Shown here one piece after another: positions 1-6,818 of a DNA stretch of 64,000 nucleotides. The translations under genes were made by a program, and so were the position numbers. How positions within the stretch are numbered: position 1 is the stretch's first letter; each line of letters begins with the position of its first letter. Source of the stretch: Streptomyces sp. MRC013 (GTDB taxonomy: Bacteria > Actinomycetota > Actinomycetes > Streptomycetales > Streptomycetaceae); assembly GCF_023614235.1 (NCBI RefSeq), contig NZ_CP094264.1:1302001-1366000 (forward strand), given 5' to 3'. Below the pieces are notes generated by a model. It did no database searches. It saw only the letters and a program-made list of their open reading frames with translations, and was not told the DNA's origin.

Positions 1-113
1 GTGCCCGGGTCCGTCAGGGGGCCGGCGAGGCGGCTGTACGCGTCGTAGTCGTAGCCGCCGCCGGGAGCCGTCCCGTCGCCGTCGCCGGCACCGCCGCCCT
101 CCGACCTGGGCAC
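1..113 (-). CDS. N-terminal fragment of an unidentified protein, cut by the window edge
   Basis: The reading frame is open from a GTG at 113 leftwards off the window. A GGAG motif lies six bases before the GTG, good Streptomyces start context. The 37 visible residues are Gly/Ala-rich and then read YDYDAYSRLAGPLTDPG, a plausible cytoplasmic N-terminus. No domain can be recognised from so little, so no function is offered. Support is the start context and the coding-like codon use only. Confidence 0.4.
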   Translation of the reverse strand, partial: MPRSEGGGAGDGDGTAPGGGYDYDAYSRLAGPLTDPG

Positions 114-258
114 CGGTGTCTCCAGCCTGTCGAGCGGGATCGCTTACCCCCACGAAAGGGGACGGGCCGGTACGTGTCGATCCGGAGGCCCCCGACCGGG
201 CGTACGGCTCGGCGGGTCGGGGGCCGGAGGGAGCGGGCCGCAGCGGGCGGCGCCGGGG

Positions 259-549
259 TCAGGCCAGGCGGCGCTCCACCGCGTCGACCTTGGCGGTGAG
301 GCCGTCCGTCACGCCGGGGCGGATGTCGGCCTTCAGGACGAGGGAGACGCGCGGGGCGCGGGCCTCGACGGCCGCCACCGCGCGGCGGACGACGTCCATG
401 ACCTCGTCCCACTCCCCCTCCACGGAGGTGAACATCGCGTCGGTGCGGTTCGGCAGGCCCGACTCGCGGACGACGCGCACGGCCTCGGCGACGTACTCGC
501 CGACCTCCTCGCCGACGCCCAGCGGGGTGACGGAGAACGCGACGATCAC
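259..549 (-). CDS. MTH1187-family thiamine-binding protein
   Basis: A 96-residue protein starting [20 protein letters not shown] and ending in a helix rich in Val, Ala and Arg. This is the small ferredoxin-like fold of the MTH1187/YkoF (DUF77, thiamine_BP) family, which binds thiamine or related ligands and normally forms tetramers; length is typical (about 95-100). The start is a GTG at 549 that overlaps the stop of the upstream DUF3817 gene in a GTGA arrangement, so the two are translationally coupled. Ligand and physiological role are inferred from the family only. Confidence 0.85.
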   Translation of the reverse strand: MIVAFSVTPLGVGEEVGEYVAEAVRVVRESGLPNRTDAMFTSVEGEWDEVMDVVRRAVAAVEARAPRVSLVLKADIRPGVTDGLTAKVDAVERRLA

Positions 550-890
550 GCGTCCACCGTCCCCTCGCGCCGGGCGCGGGAGGCGATCACGGCGGCGTCG
601 GCGGCGCGCCTGAGCCTGCGGTCGGCGTAGAAGCCTCCGAAGGGCACCACGGCGAGGACGAAGTACAGCGCGCCGGTCTTCACATCCCACTTCGCGTTCT
701 TCCAGGCGTCCAGCCAGAAGACCAGGTACAGCACGAAGAGGAAGCCGTGGACGGCGCCCATGAAGGGGACGGCGTTGAACTCCGTGGTGCGCTTGAGGAC
801 CGAGCAGACGAGCAGCACGAGGAAGGAGACCGCCTCGGGGCCCGAGACGAGGCGGAGGCGGTGGAGGGCGGATGCGGTCTTGATGTCCAC
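546..890 (-). CDS. DUF3817 domain membrane protein
   Basis: A 114-residue integral membrane protein. The core carries three hydrophobic segments (about residues 15-30, 45-60 and 75-90) with the family hallmark EAVSFLVLL near the N-terminus and [16 protein letters not shown] in the middle, as in DUF3817/YdzA-like proteins; molecular function is unknown. I chose the GTG at 890 ([14 protein letters not shown]) because upstream codons are low-complexity Gly/Pro/Ala. It overlaps the thiamine-binding protein gene by four bases and is probably co-transcribed with it. Confidence 0.85.
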   Translation of the reverse strand: MDIKTASALHRLRLVSGPEAVSFLVLLVCSVLKRTTEFNAVPFMGAVHGFLFVLYLVFWLDAWKNAKWDVKTGALYFVLAVVPFGGFYADRRLRRAADAAVIASRARREGTVDA

Positions 891-1042
891 GGGAACAGGC
901 ACCTTCTGCGCGGGGGTCGGTCTTGTGAAAGGGTGCACAAGCTTGCCCGCATTCTGCCAGGCGGACCCGGCGGGGGGCCCGCCGGGTCCGGATCGCCCCG
1001 CCGGTGCTGTCCCCGCCGCCCCGGGCCGGTTACCGTCTGCCC
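891..1042. other. divergent intergenic region
   Basis: A 152-base gap between the leftward DUF3817 gene and the rightward AIM24 cluster. It must hold both promoters, but I cannot pick convincing -35/-10 pairs by eye. Confidence 0.4.
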
Positions 1043-1682
1043 GTGACAACCTTCCGACTCCACGGCAGCAGGGTCCTGGCCGTCGACATGACCGGCGACG
1101 CGGTCAGGGCGAAGAACGGCTCGATGGTCGCGTACGAGGGCGAGATGGCCTTCAGGAGGACGAGCGGCGGCGGCGAGGGACTGCGCGGCGCGGTCACCCG
1201 GCGGCTCACCGGCGAGCGGATGGAGGTCATGGAGGTGACGGGGCGGGGGACCTGCTACTTCGCGGACCGGGCCTCCGACGTCACCGTCCTGGCTCTCCAC
1301 GGCGAGAGGCTGTGCGTGGAGGCGGGCAACCTGCTGTGCGCCGACGCCGGGCTGCGCACCGGGACGACCTTCACCGGGCTGCGCGGCGGCGCTTCCGGCA
1401 CCGGGCTGTTCACCACGACGGTCGAGGGCTCCGGCCGGGTGGCGATCGTGTCGGACGGGCCGGCCGTGGTGCTGCGCGTGACGCCGCGGCACCCGCTGGC
1501 GGTGGACCCCGGGGCGTACGTGGCGCACCAGGGGGACCTGCGGCAGGACCTCCGGTCCGGCGCCACGTTCCGCACGCTCCTGGGCGAGGGGGGGCGGCGA
1601 GGCGTTCCAGATCCGGTTCGAGGGCGAGGGGCTGGTGTACGTGCAGCCGAGCGAGCGCGAGACCGCGGGGGGCGATCTCTAG
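1043..1682 (+). CDS. AIM24 family protein, copy A (frameshifted in this sequence)
   Basis: First of three adjacent AIM24-family genes. It starts at GTG 1043 (TTFRLHGSRVLAVDMTGD) and shows the beta-rich AIM24/TerB-C core with repeated FTTT-G-G and VDPGAYVAHQGDL motifs. The frame breaks in a run of seven G at 1588-1594: with six G it continues GEAFQIRFEGEGLVYVQPSE to a TAG at 1680-1682, giving about 212 residues, the same end as in copy B. As printed, the frame instead stays open into copy B, so a naive call would be one 429-residue fusion (1043-2332) with about 60 nonsense residues in the middle. Family role in bacteria is unknown; the mitochondrial relative AIM24 affects respiratory membrane organisation. 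Probable sequencing error. Confidence 0.8.
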
Positions 1683-2332
1683 ATGCCGTTCCGGGAGGTC
1701 AACTCCAAGATGGTCGAGGCCGTGGTCGCGCCGGGGCAGCGGGTGTTCAGCCAGCGCGGGGCGATGCTCGCGTACCGGGGGAGGTCGTTTTCACGCCGAA
1801 CACGGCCGGCGGCCGGGGCGGCGTCGCGGCGATGCTGGGCCGGCGCGCGGCCGGCGAGGCGGTGCCGCTGATGACGGTCGAGGGGGACGGCACGGTGCTG
1901 TTCGGGCACGGCGGCCACCATGTGCAGGTGGTCCGGCTCTCCGGGGACACGCTGTACGTGGAGGCGGACCGGCTGCTGGCGTTCGACGGCACCCTGGAGC
2001 AGGGGACGGTGTTCCTGGGCGCGCAGGGCGGCGTGATGGGCGTGGTGCGCGGCCAGGTGACGGGCCAGGGCCTGTTCACCACGACCCTGAGGGGGCACGG
2101 CTCCGTCGCGGTGATGGCGCACGGCGGGGTGATCGAGCTGCCGATCGCGCCGGGGCGGCCGGTCCACGTGGACCCGCAGGCGTACGTCGCGCACCACGGC
2201 GACGTGCGGAGCGCGCTGTCCACCGCGCTCGGCTGGCGCGACATGGTGGGGCGGGGCTCGGGCGAGGCGTTCCAACTGGAGCTGAGCGGCAGCGGTGCGG
2301 TGTACGTCCAGGCGTCGGAGGAGAAGCTGTGA
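1683..2332 (+). CDS. AIM24 family protein, copy B (frameshifted in this sequence)
   Basis: ATG 1683 directly follows the stop of copy A. It reads MPFREVNSKMVEAVVAPGQR and then needs one extra G in the five-G run at 1777-1781 to continue into VVFTPNTAGGRGG and the rest of an AIM24 domain ending VYVQASEEKL, about 216 residues. The corrected protein parallels copy A motif for motif: FTTTLRG, VHVDPQAYVAHHGDV and the terminal GSGEAFQLELSGSGAVYVQ. Its stop overlaps the GTG of copy C, so A-B-C read as one operon. The change is opposite in sign to that in copy A. Confidence 0.8.
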
Positions 2333-3123
2333 GCACGTCCGCGGTGTTCGACCCGTCGACCCTGCCGAGCGGCGGCAACGTCAACCCGTACGCCTTCTGC
2401 GTGCACCTGGAGGGGTCCCGGTGGTTCCTGCAGAAGGGGAAGATGATCGCGTACTACGGGGACGTCTCCTTCGACGGCGTCGGGCACGGCGCGCTGGACC
2501 GGCTGGTGCGCACGAGCTTCCACTCCCCGATGCACGCCGGCGACTGGGTGGTGGCGGAGGGCAGCGGCAAGATGCTCCTCGCGGACCGGGCGTTCGACGT
2601 GAACTCCTACGACCTCGAGGAGGGCAACCTGACGGTCCGCGCGGGGAACCTGCTCGCCTTCGAGCCGTCGCTGTCGCTCAAGCAGTCGATCGTGCCGGGT
2701 TTCCTGACGCTGCTCGGGACGGGCACGTTCGTGGCGGCGTCCAACGGGCCGGTGGTGTTCATGGAGCCGCCGATCCGGGTGGACCCGCAGGCGCTGGTGG
2801 GCTGGGCGGACTGCCCGTCGCCGTGCCACCACTACGACCACGCGTACCTGAGCGGGGTGCTGGGCGGCCTGCGGGCGCTGACGGGGATCGGCGGGGCGTC
2901 GGGCGAGGAGCACCAGCTGGAGTTCGTCGGGGCCGGGACGGTCCTGCTGCAGTCGTCGGAGGCGCTGGTGCCGGAGCGGGGCGCGGGAACCGTTCCGCAC
3001 GGTCCGGGCGTCCCCGGAGGCGGGGCTCCGCAACCGGGGTACGGTTCCGGCCAGGACCCGCGCGGTCCGGTACCGGGCCTTCCCGGCCAGCTGGGGGACC
3101 TCCGGCGTCGCTTCGGGCTGTGA
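2329..3123 (+). CDS. AIM24 family protein, copy C
   Basis: A 264-residue AIM24-family protein with an intact frame, starting at GTG 2329, which overlaps the stop of copy B (GTGA). The core contains the family motifs FLQKGKMIAYYGDVSFD, ADRAFDVNSYDLEEGNLTV and VDPQALVGWADCPSPCHHYD, and ends with EEHQLEFVGAGTVLLQSSE, the same C-terminal strand as copies A and B. A Gly/Pro-rich tail of about 45 residues follows the domain. The CPSPCHH cluster is a possible metal site and is absent from the two shorter copies. Three differently sized AIM24 proteins in one operon suggest a hetero-oligomer; that is inference. Confidence 0.88.
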   Translation: MSTSAVFDPSTLPSGGNVNPYAFCVHLEGSRWFLQKGKMIAYYGDVSFDGVGHGALDRLVRTSFHSPMHAGDWVVAEGSGKMLLADRAFDVNSYDLEEGNLTVRAGNLLAFEPSLSLKQSIVPGFLTLLGTGTFVAASNGPVVFMEPPIRVDPQALVGWADCPSPCHHYDHAYLSGVLGGLRALTGIGGASGEEHQLEFVGAGTVLLQSSEALVPERGAGTVPHGPGVPGGGAPQPGYGSGQDPRGPVPGLPGQLGDLRRRFGL

Positions 3124-3150
3124 ACGGTAGTCTGCGGAATGTGACGCGCT

Positions 3151-3180
3151 CGAACGCCTGCGCCCCTGCGGGGGCGTTCG
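3151..3180 (+). terminator. hairpin after the AIM24 operon
   Basis: Inverted repeat CGAACGCC / GGCGTTCG flanking a GC-rich loop, 28 bases after the stop of AIM24 copy C and before the absC-like promoter. There is no T-tract, usual for Streptomyces terminators. Confidence 0.6.
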
Positions 3181-3220
3181 AGAACGGGGGACGGGGGGAG
3201 CGAAGCGGCGTCACCTCACT

Positions 3221-3256
3221 TCGTCCAATATTCAACTTCTTAGGTAGAGTCCATAC
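3221..3256 (+). promoter_or_regulatory. promoter of the absC-like gene, leaderless
   Basis: TAGAGT at 3245-3250 is a good -10 hexamer and ends six bases before the ATG at 3257, so transcription should begin at or next to the start codon. A weak -35 (TCGTCC, 3221-3226) lies 18 bases upstream. No Shine-Dalgarno sequence is present. The AT-rich stretch 3227-3245 overlapping the promoter is the likely site for autoregulation by this MarR protein. Confidence 0.55.
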
Positions 3257-3733
3257 ATGGAGACCGAAGCGGCCACCCGGTGGCTCACCGACGCCGAACA
3301 GTGCGCCTGGCGCACGTACCTGGACGTCACCCGACTCCTGACGTACCAGTTGGAGAGGGACCTCCAGCCGTTCGGCCTGACCTACAACGACTACGAGATC
3401 CTGGTGAACCTCTCGGAGTCCCCCGAGCTGCGCATGCGGATGAGCGACCTCGCCACCGCCACCCTCCAGTCCAAGAGCCGGCTGTCGCACCAGATCACCC
3501 GCATGGAGAACGCCGGACTGGTCCGCCGTGAGAACTGCGAGTCGGACCGGCGCGGACTGTACGCCGTGCTCACCGACCACGGTATGGAGACCATGCGGAA
3601 AGTGGCGCCGCACCACGTGGATTCGGTGCGCAGGCACTTCATCGACCGGCTCTCCCCCGAGGCGCTGACCGGCCTCCACTCCTCCCTGCGGCCCATCGGG
3701 GAGCACCTGCGCGGGCTGCGCGGCAAGCCCTAG
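3257..3733 (+). CDS. absC: MarR family transcriptional regulator, AbsC-like
   Basis: A 158-residue MarR-type winged-helix regulator. The N-terminal dimer helix (about 10-35) is followed by LTYNDYEILVNLSESPELRMRMSDLA, the recognition helix region QSKSRLSHQITRMENAGLV and the wing RRENCESDRRGLYAVLTDHG. Length, sequence style and position just before meaB match AbsC (SCO5405), a zinc-linked pleiotropic regulator of antibiotic production in S. coelicolor; that identity is from memory of synteny. His/Cys residues (C at about 95 in RRENCESD, HH at about 118-119) could contribute to metal sensing, but I cannot confirm a site. Expressed alone from what looks like a leaderless promoter. Confidence 0.85.
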   Translation: METEAATRWLTDAEQCAWRTYLDVTRLLTYQLERDLQPFGLTYNDYEILVNLSESPELRMRMSDLATATLQSKSRLSHQITRMENAGLVRRENCESDRRGLYAVLTDHGMETMRKVAPHHVDSVRRHFIDRLSPEALTGLHSSLRPIGEHLRGLRGKP

Positions 3734-3868
3734 CACGGGCGGTCCCCGGCACGGCCGCGCGCCCCCGCGCCGCCCCGGCGGGCCCTGCGCCCAGGACCGC
3801 GGCCCCGCACGGGCGGCGGCCCCGCCCCGGCCGGGGACGGGACCGCCCGCCGTGTTCGCCTGTTCGCC

Positions 3869-4828
3869 TCAGCGGCCCGTGAGGCCCGCCACCAGTTCGT
3901 CGGCGGCCGCGTACGGATCGAGCTCGCCCGCCGTGATCCGCTCGGCGAGCGCCCCGAGGCGCCGGTCGCCGCGCAGGTCGCCGATCCGCTCGCGCAGCGC
4001 GGTGACCGCGATGGTCTCCACCTCGTGGGCGGCGCGGGACCGGCGGCGCTCGGCGAGGACGCCGTGCTCCTCCATCCACGCGCGGTGCTTCTCCAGGGCC
4101 TCCACGACCTCGTCGACGCCCTCCCCGCGCGCGGCGACCGTCTTGACGATCGGCGGCCGCCAGTCGCCCGGAGCCCGGGCCTCGCCGAGCCCCAGCATGT
4201 GGTTGAGCTCCCGGGCCGTGGCGTCCGCGCCGTCCCGGTCCGCCTTGTTCACCACGTACACGTCGCCGATCTCCAGGATCCCGGCCTTCGCCGCCTGGAT
4301 CCCGTCGCCCATGCCGGGCGCCAGCAGCACCACGGAGGTGTCGGCCTGCGAGGCGATCTCCACCTCGGACTGGCCGACGCCGACCGTCTCCACCAGCACC
4401 ACGTCGCAACCCGCCGCGTCCAGCACGCGGATCGCCTGCGGCGCCGCCCACGCCAGACCGCCCAGGTGCCCGCGGGTGGCCATGGAGCGGATGTAGACGC
4501 CCGGGTCCGAGGCGTGCTCGGACATCCGGACCCGGTCGCCCAGCAGGGCGCCCCCGGAGAACGGCGACGACGGGTCCACCGCCAGGACGCCGACCCGCTT
4601 GCCCGCCCTGCGGTACGCGGAGACCAGCGCCGAGGTCGACGTGGACTTGCCGACGCCGGGCGAGCCCGTCAGACCCACCACGTACGCCCCGCCCGAGAGC
4701 GGGGCCAGCGCCGCCATCACCTCACGGAGCTGCGGGGACGCCCCCTCCACGAGCGAGATCAGCCGGGCCACGGCCCGCGGCCGGCCCTCCCGTGCCTGGG
4801 CGACCAGTGCGGGGACGTCCACCATCAC
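3869..4828 (-). CDS. meaB: methylmalonyl-CoA mutase-associated GTPase MeaB
   Basis: A 319-residue G3E P-loop GTPase (MeaB/ArgK). The P-loop GSPGVGKS lies at about residues 55-62, Walker B is VVLVETVGVGQSE, the base-recognition motif is NKAD in VYVVNKADRDGAD, and the C-terminal dimerisation arm follows. MeaB chaperones adenosylcobalamin loading and protects methylmalonyl-CoA mutase from inactivation. A GTG at 4828 is preferred because AAGGAG lies eight bases upstream; ATG 4825 is the alternative. It is 12 bases downstream of the thiolase gene, so a two-gene operon is likely. The epimerase of the same pathway is transcribed divergently at 6202. The mutase subunits are not in this window. Confidence 0.95.
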   Translation of the reverse strand: MMVDVPALVAQAREGRPRAVARLISLVEGASPQLREVMAALAPLSGGAYVVGLTGSPGVGKSTSTSALVSAYRRAGKRVGVLAVDPSSPFSGGALLGDRVRMSEHASDPGVYIRSMATRGHLGGLAWAAPQAIRVLDAAGCDVVLVETVGVGQSEVEIASQADTSVVLLAPGMGDGIQAAKAGILEIGDVYVVNKADRDGADATARELNHMLGLGEARAPGDWRPPIVKTVAARGEGVDEVVEALEKHRAWMEEHGVLAERRRSRAAHEVETIAVTALRERIGDLRGDRRLGALAERITAGELDPYAAADELVAGLTGR

Positions 4829-4840
4829 GTACAGAGCTCC

Positions 4841-6052
4841 TTACTTCGCCGAAGCGCTCGGGACGCGCAGGATCAGCGCGTCGCCCTGACCGCCGCCGCC
4901 GCACAGGCTCGCCGCGCCGATGCCGCCGCCGCGCCGCCCGAGCTCCAGCGCCAGGTGCAGCACGATACGGGCGCCGGACATGCCGATGGGGTGGCCCAGG
5001 GCGATGGCACCGCCGTTGACGTTCACCTTTTCGTGGGATACCCCGAGGTCCTCGGCCGACTGCACCACGACGGCCCCGAACGCCTCGTTGATCTCGATCA
5101 GGTCGAGGTCGTCGACGCCGACGCCCTCCTTCTCCAGGGCGTTGCGGATGGCGTTGGAGGGCTGGGACTGCAGGCTGTTGTCCGGGCCCGCGACGTTGCC
5201 GTGCGCGCCGATCTCGGCGATCCACTCCAGGCCCAGCTCCTCGGCCTTGGCCCTGCTCATCACCACGACGGCCGCGGCGCCGTCGGAGATCTGCGAGGAC
5301 GAGCCGGCCGTGATCGTGCCGTCCTCGTCGAAGGCCGGGCGGAGCCGGGCCAGCGTCTCGACCGTCGTGTCCGGGCGGACGCCCTCGTCCTTGGCGAAGA
5401 CCACCGGGTCGCCCTTGCGCTGCGGGACCTCGACCGGGGTGATCTCGGCGTCGAACAGGCCGTTCTTCTGGGCGGCCGCCGCGCGCTGGTGCGACCGGGC
5501 GGAGACCTCGTCCTGCTCGGCGCGGCCGATGCCGAGACGGGTGTTGTGCCGCTCGGTGGACGCGCCCATGGCGATCTGCTCGAACGGGTCGGTGAGGCCG
5601 TCGTACGCCATCGCGTCGAGCATCTCGATCGCGCCGTACTTGTAGCCCTCGCGGGACTTCGGCAGCAGGTGCGGCGCGTTGGTCATGGACTCCTGGCCGC
5701 CGGCGACGACCACGTCGAACTCGCCGGCGCGGATCAGCTGGTCGGCGAGGGCGATGGCGTCGAGGCCGGAGAGGCAGACCTTGTTGATCGTCAGCGCCGG
5801 GACGTTCATCGGGATGCCTGCCTTGACGGCGGCCTGCCGGGCCGGGATCTGCCCGGCGCCCGCCTGGAGCACCTGCCCCATGATCACGTACTGCACCTGC
5901 TCGCCGCCGATGCCCGCCCGCTCCAGCGCGGCCTTGATGGCGAAGCCGCCGAGGTCGGAGGCGGAGAAGGACTTCAGCGAGCCGAGCAGCCGGCCCATGG
6001 GGGTGCGGGCACCCGCGACGATGACGGAGGTGGTACCGGTCGTTCCAGACAT
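4841..6052 (-). CDS. acetyl-CoA C-acetyltransferase (thiolase)
   Basis: A 403-residue thiolase of the biosynthetic/degradative acetyl-CoA acetyltransferase group. The acylated nucleophile is Cys93 in NKVCLSG; the C-terminal [18 protein letters not shown] and [11 protein letters not shown] motifs supply the Asn/His and second Cys of the active site. It condenses two acetyl-CoA to acetoacetyl-CoA or cleaves the product, feeding the butyryl-/ethylmalonyl-CoA route with the 3-hydroxybutyryl-CoA dehydrogenase further along this window. The ATG at 6052 gives the canonical N-terminus. Probably co-transcribed with meaB. Confidence 0.95.
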   Translation of the reverse strand: MSGTTGTTSVIVAGARTPMGRLLGSLKSFSASDLGGFAIKAALERAGIGGEQVQYVIMGQVLQAGAGQIPARQAAVKAGIPMNVPALTINKVCLSGLDAIALADQLIRAGEFDVVVAGGQESMTNAPHLLPKSREGYKYGAIEMLDAMAYDGLTDPFEQIAMGASTERHNTRLGIGRAEQDEVSARSHQRAAAAQKNGLFDAEITPVEVPQRKGDPVVFAKDEGVRPDTTVETLARLRPAFDEDGTITAGSSSQISDGAAAVVVMSRAKAEELGLEWIAEIGAHGNVAGPDNSLQSQPSNAIRNALEKEGVGVDDLDLIEINEAFGAVVVQSAEDLGVSHEKVNVNGGAIALGHPIGMSGARIVLHLALELGRRGGGIGAASLCGGGGQGDALILRVPSASAK

Positions 6053-6100
6053 GAGGACGATCCCCTTCCAGCCCGGAGGGGCTGCGGAGTGAACGAGGGT

Positions 6101-6123
6101 TTACCGCCAATGTACTGAGCGGT
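6101..6123. promoter_or_regulatory. candidate operator between thiolase and epimerase genes
   Basis: A perfect six-base inverted repeat, TACCGC and GCGGTA, separated by 11 bases, sits in the divergent gap 49 bases upstream of the thiolase start. Size and position are those of a TetR-type operator. No regulator gene is adjacent, so the binding protein is unknown. Confidence 0.4.
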
Positions 6124-6165
6124 ACCAGCCCCGGTCACCCGGCGGTCGGTGTGACGGCGCGCACG

Positions 6166-6201
6166 TTGCGTAACCGGCTGGTGGGGCGCTGCACTGTTCG
6201 C
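6166..6201 (+). promoter_or_regulatory. promoter of methylmalonyl-CoA epimerase gene, leaderless
   Basis: TTGCGT (6166-6171) and TGCACT (6190-6195) are separated by 18 bases, and the -10 ends six bases before the ATG at 6202. There is no ribosome binding site in the gap, which fits a leaderless transcript. Confidence 0.45.
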
Positions 6202-6642
6202 ATGCTCACGAGAATCGACCACATCGGGATCGCCTGCTTCGACCTGGACGAAACCGTCGAGTTCTACCGCTCGACGTACGGCTTCGAGGTCTTCCACACG
6301 GAGGTCAACGAGGAGCAGGGGGTCCGCGAGGCCATGCTCAAGATCAACGGCACCTCCGACGGAGGCGCCTCCTACATCCAGTTGCTGGAGCCCGTCCGCG
6401 AGGACTCCACCGTCGCCAAGTGGCTGGCGAAGAACGGCGAGGGCGTCCACCACATCGCCTTCGGCACCGCCGACGTGGACGGCGACGCCGCCGCCGTCCG
6501 GGACAAGGGCGTCCGGGTCCTCTACGACGAGCCCCGCCGCGGCTCCATGGGATCCCGGATCACGTTCCTGCACCCCAAGGACTGCCACGGCGTGCTCACC
6601 GAACTGGTCACCTCGGCTGAACCCTCCTCAGCCGAGCACTGA
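6202..6642 (+). CDS. mce: methylmalonyl-CoA epimerase
   Basis: A 146-residue glyoxalase/VOC-fold protein. The metal ligands are His7 in RIDHIGIA, the second His of GVHHIAF and the Glu of LTELV near the C-terminus, as expected for methylmalonyl-CoA epimerase, which interconverts the (2S) and (2R) epimers so that the B12-dependent mutase can use them. Length is normal. It is divergent from the thiolase-meaB operon and is followed by scy after about 180 bases. The ATG at 6202 is the only sensible start and lacks a Shine-Dalgarno sequence. Confidence 0.93.
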   Translation: MLTRIDHIGIACFDLDETVEFYRSTYGFEVFHTEVNEEQGVREAMLKINGTSDGGASYIQLLEPVREDSTVAKWLAKNGEGVHHIAFGTADVDGDAAAVRDKGVRVLYDEPRRGSMGSRITFLHPKDCHGVLTELVTSAEPSSAEH

Positions 6643-6662
6643 ACCGACGCATCCCGGCCCGG

Positions 6663-6668
6663 TAGAGT
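6663..6668 (+). promoter_or_regulatory. -10 element of scy promoter
   Basis: TAGAGT, a consensus-like Streptomyces -10, lies about 150 bases before scy in otherwise GC-rich sequence. The -35 would fall around 6639-6644, inside the epimerase stop region, and is weak. It implies a 5' leader of about 145 bases. Confidence 0.4.
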
Positions 6669-6818
6669 GGGCGGCGCCGGGCCGGGGCCGGGTCGGGGCC
6701 GCCCCGCGGCGTCGTCGTCGGAAGCGTCGATCTGACACCATTCCCCGGGGGGCCGTTCGCCGGCGGACGGTGCCCGTACGAAGAGAGTTCGCGACCAGGG
6801 GACGGATGGGACCGCGCA

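Noticed and set aside
1588..1781. Programmed ribosomal frameshifting in the AIM24 pair
   Set aside because: The two shifts are of opposite sign, lack a slippery heptamer with downstream structure, and similar lesions occur in unrelated genes.
760..3123. A 787-codon plus-strand frame reading through the AIM24 cluster
   Set aside because: Only its last 264 codons (copy C) encode AIM24 sequence; upstream it is out of frame with copies A and B and Arg/Gly-rich.
4025..6118. A 697-codon plus-strand frame opposite meaB and the thiolase gene
   Set aside because: Antisense shadow; both minus-strand genes carry complete catalytic motifs.
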